Source: Plakobranchus ocellatus
Taxonomy: Eukaryota > Mollusca > Gastropoda > Plakobranchidae
NCBI GenBank assembly: GCA_019648995.1
Contig: BLXT01006392.1
Span: 584,764-609,506 of the forward strand
Direction of reading: 5' to 3'
DNA length: 24,743 nt
The position numbers and the translations under genes were made by a program. Within the stretch, counting starts at the first letter, position 1, and every line of letters starts with the position of its first letter. Below are positions 10,409-20,100 of the stretch, piece after piece. The notes beneath the pieces were generated by a model. The model ran no database searches. It was given only the letters and a program-made list of their open reading frames with translations, and was not told the DNA's origin.

Positions 10409-10593
10409 GGCCGCACTCAGGGCATACATCTGGCTGCAGTCAGGTCACTTGGCTGCACTCAGGTCTTACAACCGGCCGCGGTCAGGGCAAGTGGCAGCAA
10501 TTGGGTCACCATGATCACACCATTCAATAGCGTGTCAGTGTGTTGAGAGTGAAGGGGCATTCCAATTCACTGCAGCGGCCTTAGCGCGACCAC
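10409..10593. promoter_or_regulatory. Right subterminal array of GGCCGCNNTCAGG motifs
   Basis: Copies begin at 10409 (GGCCGCACTCAGGGC), 10432 (GGCTGCAGTCAGGTC), 10451 (GGCTGCACTCAGGTC), 10474 (GGCCGCGGTCAGGGC) and 10493 (GGCAGCAATTGGGTC). They are all in one orientation, spaced 23, 19, 23 and 19 bp. An inverted relative lies near 10576 (GCGGCCTTAGCGCGACC). The alternation suggests a 42-bp dimeric unit. The match to the left-end motifs and to the terminal repeat supports a transposase-binding array; function is inferred. Confidence 0.6.
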
Positions 10594-10647
10594 ACTAGAT
10601 CACAAATCCATCAATCAAACTTGATCTGGGGCTAAAAAATAGCCTCA

Positions 10648-10671
10648 TGGCCGCGGTTGGGCCACTGACTC
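10648..10671 (-). repeat. Right terminal inverted repeat of the pogo-like element
   Basis: Reads TGGCCGCGGTTGGGCCACTG then ACTC, directly followed by TA. Its reverse complement matches 4687-4711. Only about 290 bp separate it from the next HAUS2 exon. Confidence 0.65.
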
Positions 10672-10964
10672 TAACTCATCTATTCTTCACTAACAAATGT
10701 GTTTGTCTATGTAAAAGAGTCAGTTTTCTTCTTTTGCTTAATATCTTTGTCTTGTTGTTTGTATTATTGCACTTAAAAAATGCACAGTAAGGAATTCTGA
10801 ATTCAATGAAAATTCCCGATTTTGGGAGTGCTATTTATAAATTTTTTAGCCTTTTTTATTGTCCTTGACAAATGTCACCTTCTTGTACATTATAGCTTTG
10901 TTGTGAAGGTATGCTCACAAATCTAAAAGTAAGCTAAGAGCACTCTTTTTTTTCTTCCTGATAG

Positions 10965-11073
10965 TGAAGCCTGCCAAGTCTTGACTCAGCTGGTGCCTAC
11001 CTTGAATGACCTTGCTTTGCACATCGATAATATAATTTGGGCCTCTCATCATGATTTTTCTGCCGAGTCACTG
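10965..11073 (+). CDS. HAUS2: HAUS2 internal exon
   Basis: A 109-nt exon after a T-rich tract and CTGATAG, ending CACTG|GTATGA. Its first T completes a Ser begun before the 9-kb intron. The remaining 108 nt encode 36 residues in an open frame, EACQVLTQLVPTLNDLALHI then DNI...FSAESL. This corresponds to the helical stretch after the YH motif of HAUS2. The frame and phase continuity across such a large transposon-filled intron is good evidence that the exons belong together and that the transposon is removed by splicing. Confidence 0.7.
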
Positions 11074-12283
11074 GTATGAGATTTGTAGAATACATAATAT
11101 ATCATGTCTTGAGATCAGAATGAATAAACTTGTAGCGGCACATAATAGTTTTGAAAAACACACATACACATTTAAATATCGTTTTACCTTTCCATTTTTG
11201 AAGTGCATTTTTAAGAAGATTTTAATCCATACATCTCAGCACAGAATCAGCATAGCTCCATAGGTTTCACTAGTGCAAAGCTCTTGGAGGATAATGTGAA
11301 CATGGATTCAAACTAAAATGCAACACTTTTTTTCCATATCGCTTTTTCTTCTGTTTCCTGTTTTGCTCAACATCTGAATCTGTCCAGTTATTCTCATAAT
11401 TTGACCTTTCCTTGTCTTTTTGTGCCCTATATTTACTGCAAGGCTAGAGAAAGAAATTTATACAAACAAGCATCTAAGGATGCTTTCGTCTTTAATGGGT
11501 ACTCAGTAAATGACAGAAAACTGATTGGATTATGTTTCAAAGCAACATAAATTTCTGAAAAGGTCTCTCTTTTGGATAATATTCACTTACTTGTTGTGCT
11601 CATAACATAGACTACAAAAATCTAAAGAACAATTCCCAGTTTTCTCAAGTTTAAGAAAATGGATTTATGGGCATTATTGTTGTCATGCCTTTTAGAGTTA
11701 TATCTGGGCCATGGGCCTCCCTATCTGTGGGCGGATTCAAAGGCCTTAAGTTTAGAGTTAATGTAGATCTGAAGCCTGTTTGGTTAGAAACTTGACAATT
11801 GAGATGTGGAAGTGTCAGATTGCCTTCAATATTTACTTGACTTTAAATCAATATAGTAAAATCAATAAAGATTTTCAGAGTTAAGGCCAAGACAATACTG
11901 CTTTTCATTTATCCACGGCAGTAGGGATAAGAATTTGAAATTAAAAAGCAATGTGTTATTATGCAATACTAAATAGCCTAATCTTCCAAATGTTTAATTT
12001 TTTATTTTCATATTATCGGTCGCTTAGTTTAAGGCAGTGAAAAAAAGCATGGAAATATCTAGAATAACGTATCATGTTGCCCAATTTTTCAAATAGTTTT
12101 GCCAAACAGAAAGTAGGAATATGAATACTATTAGCTCATATTCATTGTTAGAAGATGCACAACTACACATTTTGTGAACCATTTCAAGATCATGAGATTA
12201 AACATTGCAAATTTGTCGCATATCCTAAGGTACTGATTCCTTGACCTTAAGTCATATAATTTATTTCTTTTTCACAAATATAG
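11074..12283 (+). other. Last HAUS2 intron (1210 bp)
   Basis: Donor GTATGA, acceptor CACAAATATAG ending at 12283, phase 0. AT-rich and otherwise featureless. Short ORFs within it, such as 11051-11263, are read-through from the exon in the wrong frame. Confidence 0.65.
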
Positions 12284-12454
12284 GAAGCATTGATGGTGCA
12301 AATCCAAAGCCTCATTGCTTCCACTCAGACGTCCCTGCATAACACCAGCACACTGAGGCATGGAATCTCTCATCTTAGCAACAGCCATCATTCTGTTGAT
12401 CAAGTTAGCTCAGCCGGTGCACGTTTAAGAAGCAGCAGCAAAGGCACTACTTAA
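12284..12454 (+). CDS. HAUS2: HAUS2 terminal coding exon
   Basis: Opens GAAGCATTGATG after the acceptor and reads 56 codons to TAA at 12452-12454. The peptide EALMVQIQSLIASTQTSLHN is helical and amphipathic. It is followed by a Ser/His-rich, basic tail (LRHGISHLSNSHH...LRSSSKGTT). Position and helical pattern fit the C-terminal end of HAUS2, whose extreme tail is poorly conserved. Together the four exons give about 160 residues with no stop or frame conflict, so the gene looks intact as far as visible. Confidence 0.7.
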   Translation, partial: EALMVQIQSLIASTQTSLHNTSTLRHGISHLSNSHHSVDQVSSAGARLRSSSKGTT

Positions 12455-12600
12455 GCATTATTTCTTTTTTCTCTCCCCAGGGTAATTAAAATTGTCTTTC
12501 AGCTATAAAAAAAACATTTCGCCTGAGGTCCCTTTTGTTATTTATGTGTTGATCTTAGCTGATGGAGATGAATTCATCCACAAAAATAAAATTTCTCTTG
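12455..12600 (+). terminator. HAUS2 3' UTR with candidate polyadenylation signal
   Basis: An AATAAA lies at 12585-12590, about 130 bp after the HAUS2 stop, in CAAAAATAAAATTTCTCTTG. A T/G-rich stretch follows from about 12590. A later AATAAA near 13084 is an alternative, which would place the first hairpin repeat cluster inside the 3' UTR. Confidence 0.5.
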
Positions 12601-12724
12601 TCACTAAAGTAAGGTAATTATTGCTGTTGAATACATGAATCAATCTAAATATGAATGGGGTTCAGGAGAAAGAGGTTTACTGTCATACATCAGTGATAAT
12701 TGAAAGCCAGCCATTATTAATGCA

Positions 12725-12880
12725 CCCAAATAATATAAGCCCCTTGCCCTGCTTTATTTGGATGGAAAGTTTTCCACCCAAATAATACAAACTCTCGTGC
12801 CCAGGATTATTATGTTGGAAAGTTTCCACCCACATAATACGCAGCCTCCCCTCCATGCCTTATATTATTTAGGTGGAAGA
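12725..12880. repeat. Three tandem 52-bp hairpin repeat units (cluster A)
   Basis: Units start CCCAAATAATAT at 12725, CCCAAATAATAC at 12777 and CCCACATAATAC at 12829, exactly 52 bp apart. Each has a left arm (TTCCACCCAAATAATA), a C-rich spacer of about 17-22 bases (for example AGCCCCTTGCCCTGC), and a right arm that is roughly the reverse complement (TATTATTTAGGTGGAA). Every unit could therefore fold into a hairpin. Spacers differ more than arms, suggesting selection or replacement-style maintenance of the arms. Confidence 0.8.
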
Positions 12881-14671
12881 TTTTCAATGTTGTATCCCTT
12901 TTCTCTAGACTCTAGTCCTATATCAGTTAGAATGTTTATCTCGATAATAAAGCAACTAGATATAGATCTATCATGTAGTAACAGTGCCCAAATGTTTCTC
13001 ATTTTTTGGCCCTCCAGCAAATCGTTAAAAAATGTTGGTTTCCTGTGCTCTCCCTTAATTTTCATTTTATTTTAGTGTTGAAAAATAAATGCTGACAACC
13101 TTTGAATCCATACCGCATTTTTGTTTTGTATTATACTTTGTTTTTTTACAATTGTTAAATTTTTTTTTTCCTTTTTTTAGGATTTAAATTTTGGGGGATG
13201 GAATTGCCATATTGTAAACTACACACCTGGCATGCAAGAGGTACAGAGCTTGTTTTAACAAAAGTTCAAACAAACATTTTTTTTTCCTCAGAAAACATGG
13301 AATAGATAGCAATGTTCTTAGTCCTAAGCTTAAGTGAAAGCAAGACTAAGAGGGCAAAGAAATTTAGGATTATACAATTTCAGTGGTGGATTTGCTTTGA
13401 ATTCAAATAAGCACTTGCTTCTTGCTTGGCAAGTCTGAGTATGTTACAGTGGTTTTTTGCCTGAAGCAGAAATGGTTGCTAATAATATTTAAGTGTGGAG
13501 TCATAAAACTGAAAAATTAGCAATACGGTACCCTCAAGTGTGATTTTTTTTTTTCACAGAATGCAGATTATTAGATTGTTCAGTAAAATTAAAAATGTTT
13601 ATTACGTCATTAGGCAGCTATCGAGCGAAAGCCAATCAAATGATGCACTGACATGTCCTTTTTATTTAGATATAGAAGTAAAACACAAACTGTGTTGTTC
13701 AAGTTGGAGGTTTATTACTTTAGGATAACCCAACTCGTCTTAATATGGATGCATGGTGGAAGATAGAGTACCAGGTAATGAAAGTAAAACACCCCAAGAC
13801 AACTCGTCTTTCTTTAAAGTTTAAATTAAGAAATGTGGAAAGTTCAGGCAAGCTAAATTTTCTATTTTAAGGGAAGTGAAACAAGTGGAATGTAAAAAGA
13901 CAATCAAACTCATAATCTTGTTATTTGCAACAAACACACCCACAAACGACCAAGAAACAAGATAAAAATCACCATGAAAGCAAACAATAGCTTAGGAAGT
14001 AGTAATGTCAATTTATAGATCAAGCTGTGGAACTTGGTTATCACATTCCTGAATTACAAAATTTACATTTGCAAGTATTTAAAAAATAAAAAGCAGTCTC
14101 AGATTGATAGAGATAAAATAGGAGTAAGATTTCCATAGACTATAGTCGACACCACAGACAAATACAACTCCATAGCTACTGTGTATAGATAACAAATCAA
14201 ATGAAAGCTTATTATTCTTGTTACTTTACACTTACAGGGGTACACCTACAAGTAAAATATATCATTTTATGCATACATATGCATTATCTCCATCATGATC
14301 TTCACAGCTGGGTTCCATAAAATGCATCAAGGATACATAACAGATATACGAATGAAAATCATCCTTTATATGACTGTCACTTATACAGTCCACCAAAGAT
14401 TCATGTACAGCAAGATTTGCAACCACTCAGTCTATGGAATCTGAGGTAATAACTGAGATCTTATGGAGATAGAGAATCTAGTACAAAAACTGCAGTTTTG
14501 ACGTTATGTTGACTATTTTGACTTACAGATCTAGTCCTATTCAGGATGACAATTAGATTAGATCTAAGCACGGTTTGAATTGAGCACTACGATACGCTTT
14601 ATGGACAATCATATGGTTTTGTCAAATATCTGAATAATCACCCGGTCAGGGAAGTTTATAGAAACAAGAGC
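12881..14671. other. AT-rich DNA between the two hairpin-repeat clusters
   Basis: No gene recognised. ORFs at 12758-13075 and 13540-13728 lack motifs and codon bias. There are T-rich runs, a TAGATCTA at 12963 and another at 14559, and short direct words (AACTCGTCTT near 13731 and 13801). The interval, with the clusters on either side, might be one repeat-bounded element, but no paired termini were found. Confidence 0.4.
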
Positions 14672-14878
14672 CTTCCACCTAAATAAAAAAAAACCCATCC
14701 CATATATTATTGAGGTGGAGCATTTATCCCCCCCAAATAATCAAATAATGCACACACCCCCCTATATTATTTAGGTGGAAAGCTATACAATACAGTGTGT
14801 ATAATGGAGGTGGACAAAATCTTCCACTCATGAAAGAACACCTTGTATTATTTAGGTGGATTCCACCTCTATAATTAC
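14672..14878. repeat. Hairpin repeats of the same family (cluster B)
   Basis: The same arms return: TTCCACCTAAATAA at 14672, TATTATTGAGGTGGAG near 14704, CCCAAATAATCA near 14732, TATTATTTAGGTGGAA near 14764, TTCCACTCA near 14822 and TATTATTTAGGTGGA-TTCCACCT near 14846. Spacing is less regular than in cluster A (roughly 55-90 bp), and the last arm pair abuts as a near-perfect palindrome. This is a diverged second array about 1.8 kb from the first. Confidence 0.7.
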
Positions 14879-17011
14879 TTCCTCATTGAAAATGTTTGGC
14901 ACCTTATCACAGTTCCATGTCTTTTTGCCATGTGCCAATTTTTGTTCTTAAGCATATTTCTACCCATTTTTTAAAATATATTATTGATATCAATTTTTGT
15001 CCATCCAATTTTTTAGAAATTAGTTTCAGTTCTTGTAAATTGAACAAACAATAGTTTAGCAAAAGAATACAACCACTAGTTTATTCAGACAAATTGAAAC
15101 AGCATAGAATGTTTGTAAAAATGCTTGGCCATAAAATTTTTATCAGAAAAAAAATGATAGACAAATACAGTGCCAAATATGGAAGCTAGACATAGTGATG
15201 TGAAATAAAGTGTCCAAAATATGATTACTGCAAGTAAAAAAAAAACTATTTAAAAAAATTTTAGCTAAGGAAATTTTTTGTGTTTGGGTACATTGCATTT
15301 CTTTTCACAATTTTTACCTTGTATCCTAGTTACTGTATTTAAACTAACTGAGGAAGTGGATCAATCAAAACAAAAAATATCTTTTATCTCTGTTGTTTTG
15401 TACTTTGACATCAAGAAAAGTTGGCAGCTGCTTTCTTTTTCCCATACGTTTGACTACATTGAATGACTTTAGGAGCCAATGAAGTTTGTAGAGTTGAAAA
15501 TTTTCTGATGAATTTTAAGAGTTTTTATTTTTATTGCTTTTTGTAACGGTCATTTTAGTTTCATTTATGTATCCATAGAAAGTATGGTTAACATTTCTTA
15601 AGTTGATGTCCAGGGGACATAATTAAAAATGTCGACAAACATTAACAATCGTCCGACATGGTTTTTTTCAGTTATCTCCACACACACACACTCCCCCCTC
15701 TCTCTTTATATATATTTATATATATTTATACACATTTATACTATATTTATACACATTTTTTTTTTTAACTTTAGGGGGGGGTATTTGCAGAAGCCCAGTT
15801 TCCTTTACTAAAATTGCTCATTGGTTCGTCTGTTTTTATATTCATTACTTAGCCATTAAATAAGACGTTTGAGGCTCTGAATGTAAGCTAAACTAATTGA
15901 GCTTTCTCAACATCATGTTGTGATTGGTCTTGTCTTAACATCATGATGCCCAGATGTCTGAAAAAGCATCTTCCTATTGGTGGCTAAACAGTTTTTGCAA
16001 ATATCACTCTGATTATTTTTGTTATTGTTATTGTCGTCGCGATTTTTTTGTTCGTTTTTGTTTTTATTTTTATTTTATGTATTTTCTTTGTTTGCTACCG
16101 AACTTCTTTTTCACTTCATAAATAGGTTCGATTTTGTGTTTTAGTGGCAAAGTCGTCTACTCTGATCGCCTTGCTCTAACTCTAAGTTTTTGGATGTAGA
16201 TCTAATGTTTTAATGTGGCTTATATTTTATAATACGCACAAGTGATGGCTTTCTGTTAGCATTTATTTCTAGCTTAAGAGCGAATGAGGCTGGGTGTGCA
16301 CATATTTGTAGATCGGCAGACAGATGGATCTACAGTCTAGATCAGTACCAGTATTGTGTTGGCTACATTAGAAATTTACCAGGCCCTAACATCTTTGTTC
16401 TTCAATTGAGGAAAAGGGAAGGAGGTGTAAAGGGTTCGGAGGGGTAAAGTGGAAATTACATGAGACTAACATTGACTAGTCCAAGACAGACAAGTCTAAC
16501 TGTTCAACAACTACTGCGTGCACCTCCCGACCAAGCTAGCTGGTCACTGGCTCAGCTCTTTTCCCTCCACATACGCACACGTTTGAAAATGATGGGCATG
16601 CTTGATCGTCACAGTCACATTGCCTCAGTGCTAGGCGAGAGAGAGAGAGACTTTGAAGTTTAGACAAAGCCAGCTAACACGGCCAAGGGCAACACAATGG
16701 TTGCTGCTGATCTAATAAGGTGAATAATCTAGAACAAGGCCTGCCTCGAAACTAGACTGTGATGAGCAACACCCTTCCTCTACTTCCACCTTCAACACAA
16801 AAATAAAACTCCCCGCTGTGGCCCCGTCCTGTGACTGTAATAAAAAAGAATGTACAAACATAGCGTGAATTGAACAGTAAAAGGTTAGGATTACGCACAT
16901 GCCTATCGTTTAGCATGTGTACCGGTAACTAACGTTTTTAATAGATTGGAGGGAGGAAAAGTGTTCTTTAATGAGCAGTGCCAAGCAGTAAAAGATCGAC
17001 GTCCAGATAAA
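14879..17011. other. Intergenic DNA, no confident gene
   Basis: AT-rich to about 16380, with T-rich runs. From about 16400 to 16720 the composition is richer in G and C (GTGCACCTCCCGACC, TCCCTCCACATACGCACACG, a short GAGA run). An ATG at 16697 opens seven codons plus AG before a GTGAAT donor-like site. That could mark an unassigned first exon, but no partner exon was found. ORFs here have no recognisable motif. Confidence 0.35.
15705..15757. repeat. AT-rich TATATTTATA/CACATTTATA microsatellite-like tract
   Basis: Repeated TATATTTATA and TACACATTTATAC words, followed by a T9 run and a G8 run. Just before it is a short CA/TC-rich tract (15681-15704). Simple-sequence DNA; the Tyr/Ile-rich ORF across it is not a gene. 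Confidence 0.8.
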
Positions 17012-17127
17012 AATTGAGTTATGCGGTGGCCCTCAACAACAAGTCTTCAAAGGGAGTGGTGCCAGGTACAAAGATCAACTTGAATGCAAATTGACTTAGG
17101 CGGCTTCAACTTAAGCAGTGTTGACTG
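17012..17127. mobile_element. Orphan end of a second pogo/Tigger-like element
   Basis: Read on the minus strand, the sequence starts after a TA with CAGTCAACACTGCTTAAGTT and continues GAAGCCGCCTAAGTCAATTT. A terminal CAGT next to TA is the usual pogo/Tigger pattern. Two related blocks, AATTGAGTTATGCGG (17012) and AATTGACTTAGGCGG (17089), lie 77 bp apart in the same orientation, like subterminal repeats. I could not find the matching opposite end, so this is a fragment or solo end. It differs from the ends of the element in the HAUS2 intron. Confidence 0.4.
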
Positions 17128-17129
17128 TA

Positions 17130-20100
17130 GGAGTTATCCAACGGGCACTAGTGGCAGGGCATTTTTGTCTGCAAAAGTTGTGGAGTAGACTTGCAATTCT
17201 TTGTTTTTGGATGAATAGTTTTTTTTATCCATAACATTGCTATCCTTATGTTTTTGCTTATTTAAAAGCTGGTTTTTATGTTTCCAAATATTATTTGTCT
17301 AGTATCAATAATCATCTCAAAATGAGACATTTTGAGGCCCAAACGAGCGTAATAAATATGAGCAGTTGTTATTCTCAGTTTCAAATACCAATGTTTGCTC
17401 ATAACCTTTTGGAGTCTAGCAATGCTTAATAAAACATGTTGGTGAGCTCTTTAGGAAGAATACAGCCCATTTCACCATGACCGATGTTTGTAAAAAATAT
17501 TTCCTTGTCTAATGACACTACACATTTTCCAAAGCCTTCTTTTTTCCGCTTAAAACCTCTTTCCATGGCACAGTTTTCTATGCAATGTTACTGCTAAAAT
17601 ATCCATGCAGCTCTTGCAAGTTTCCTCTCTTTTTGCTGCCTGTAACAACTTCTATGATATAATAAGAGCTAAATGTTAAATTTGCTCTGAAAGGGGATTT
17701 TTACATGTATGTGGGCAGGACTGTTCATCCATTCTTCATTTTCTCAAGGTGCTAGAATCAATAAAGTTAGTAGAAATAAAGTATATAATACATTACACAA
17801 GGTAAATGATTCCAAGCTTAAAGCAAAATTCCGTTGGTTGTTTTTGTCCTTTTTTTTTTGCATTTCTATTTTTACAGCAGCAAGTAAAAATATATATTGC
17901 GGGCCTGGTAAAAACTGAAAGGCAAAAAACCCACACTAGGCTAGGGGTGACAATGAATGTAGGTCATTGGGGCATGGGCCCAAAAAGAGAAGGATTTCTG
18001 ATTTAAAACGCTTTACCAACACAGTATAATCATGAAAATGTATCAGCTACATTGAAATCCATATAAGGATCAGCAGCAGCCTTTCACTCTACCACAGAAA
18101 GAAGGCTTTTAAACCAACTTTTTATTTTTTATGCTGTCAAATGTGAACACAGCCTGCCCTTCACAGATAAATTTTAGAAATATCTTGGTATTACCTATGC
18201 AATAGTCTACTGTAAAATGCAGTTGTTAAAAACATTTTTTTTTTTTTTTTTGCGATTAAAGAAACAAAAAACATATTCATCCAATTTCCATTAATAACAA
18301 CCATTTCTATATTTTCTCTAACTTACGTGAGACTTTCTACTGTTCCTTTTTTTTTTTTTTAAATTTTTTTTGGTCATTCTACCAATATGTGTTTTAAGTG
18401 TTTGCTGCTACAGAAAACATGCAATATCGTTACACAGTAATGACACAGGGTAAAGCTGAAAATGCTTAGGATCTCTTACTCTTAGTAGTCTTAGGGTCTT
18501 AGACTACAGTAATCATTCATTCAGAAAGTTGTCTAATACTGTTTATATGTAATTCTTTGAGTTCTTTATGAATCCTTTATGCTTTTGATGGATCTACGGC
18601 TTGGTTGAAGAAAAAACTGATCATCACTATCAGTAATTTTTGTACTAGTGTCTCATCAATATTAAAGCAAGAAATAAATATACTGTGATCCCATACAGTA
18701 CAGGAATTTAAGTAAATAATAAGGGTATCCACCAGTAGAAACTAATTTTTTAAATGTAACAAAATTCTTTTGGTAGTGCAGCATTGCATTGCTTACTCAG
18801 TTTTACTGCCTTAACTTAAGTAATCTAAAGAGACCTACCTACTCAAATGAAGCTAAGACTAGGAGTAGATATAAGTCTTTGGAAGACTGGGAATTGAACC
18901 CTTAACTATTATATTAGCCAAACTACCGAGTGTGCTCTGTTCATCTTGTTTTGAGCACAAAGGATTGGATTTGTTGAAATTATCATATGAAGGAACTCAT
19001 CTTTTCTTCTTACCTTAGTAATTATTATGTAAATAAATGAGATTACTGATCCTTAGGCACACAATACATATGACCAATAACAATCATTTTCACAACACAA
19101 AATATGACTTTCTCTAACAAGTCACATAAACATTACAATACATGGTAGTTTATTCACATTCTCCAACTGCAACTTTTTGGCAACAGTAAGTTATGACACA
19201 CGAGCTGAATCAGTGAACACAGCACAGGCAAAGTACAACAATGTGAGTAAGTAAACAATACTTTCAAGTAATAATATTACTGTATGAAAAGCACATTGAA
19301 AGTCTTTGTAAGAACAGAAAAAAAAAAGGGGTCATTATTCTAGCACACCAAAACTAGACGAAAACATATTTTTGACTCAGTGTGCATGCATGATCATCAT
19401 TAATTCACCGTAACCCTTATGTACAATACGCTTTGATTTTATTCTGCTAGCTGCTTTCAAATAAAATATTTGGCAGCTCATTTTTTTTTTTGTCAGTCAT
19501 ATTCTCAAAAACTTGCCAACAGTAATGGACACAATGAGACACTAGAAGTATATTACACGTTTTGAAAGCTTCATTAAGTTAAGAAAGTACAAAGGCGTTT
19601 TTAAATACAGTTTACTTGGAAATACAAATCATATGGTTATTTTACTTATTCAGTCACAATACGAATAGCAAAAGATTTTAGAGGAGAAAACACATTGTAA
19701 AGAATTTGCTTCTTTGTTTATAATGTTATATCGAACTACAGAAACCCTGTTCTTCATTTAAGAGCTCCTGATCATTTTTTCACTTTTTGTAATTTAATAG
19801 GAACATTTAAAATCAGGCTCAAGTTCTTTTTTCCTTATTCAAAAGCAAAGTGTCATTAGAAAAAAATCATCTGCTTTGGAGCAGAAATTTGTTTGGCTCT
19901 TAGGAAAAAAAAAAGCAAAATCTTGAAAAAAGTCATTGGTGTGCTTTTTTCACTTATTTCCTTAAAAAATCAGAATATTGCAATGTCAAAAATTTGAAGA
20001 TGGGGAAAAACAAAAACTGACACTAATAATAATAATAAAATAAACAAAACCTATCATTCAAGTACCAGTAACCAAATCTTTTTCCAAGTAAAATAAAGGC

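Larger units (their letters stand above)
4687..10671 (+). mobile_element. pogo/Tigger-Jerky-like DNA transposon, degenerate, with nested insertion
   Basis: A 5985-bp element flanked on both sides by TA (4685-4686 and 10672-10673), the target duplication of the Tc1/mariner-pogo superfamily. Its ends are inverted: the left begins GAGTCCGTTGACC and the right, read backwards, GAGTCAGTGGCCC. Both reach a shared GCGGCCA block, with about 20 of 25 positions matching. Inside are GC-rich subterminal motif arrays, a 5' UTR exon with intron, a psq/CENP-B/DDE_1 transposase gene and, at 8380-9825, an unrelated transposon. Without that insertion and its duplication the element would be about 4.5 kb, long for Tigger. 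It lies in the sense direction of the HAUS2 intron. The transposase is broken, so the copy is not autonomous. The outer boundary could alternatively be a few bases further in, at a pogo-style CAGT. Confidence 0.75.
1922..10964 (+). other. Large HAUS2 intron (9043 bp) loaded with transposons
   Basis: Donor GTAAATAAG at 1922, acceptor CTGATAG ending at 10964. The phase matches on both sides: AG from the left exon plus T from the right makes Ser. Two thirds of the intron is the pogo-like transposon at 4687-10671. A MITE-like inverted repeat and a CA/TC microsatellite sit to its left. The rest (1922-2890, 3278-3831, 3938-4684) is AT-rich DNA in which I see nothing further. A minus-strand ORF of 104 codons at 4216-4530 has no recognisable motif. 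Confidence 0.7.

Noticed and set aside
16697..16719. Possible first exon, ATG plus seven codons and AG before GTGAAT, in a GC-richer patch
   Set aside because: The ATG context is good, but 23 nt is too short to support and no downstream exon with matching phase was found.
18470..18867. Possible inverted repeat pair CTAAGACTA.../...TAGTCTTAG
   Set aside because: The match is short and broken, and simple TAGTCTTAG-like words recur locally; too weak to call an element.
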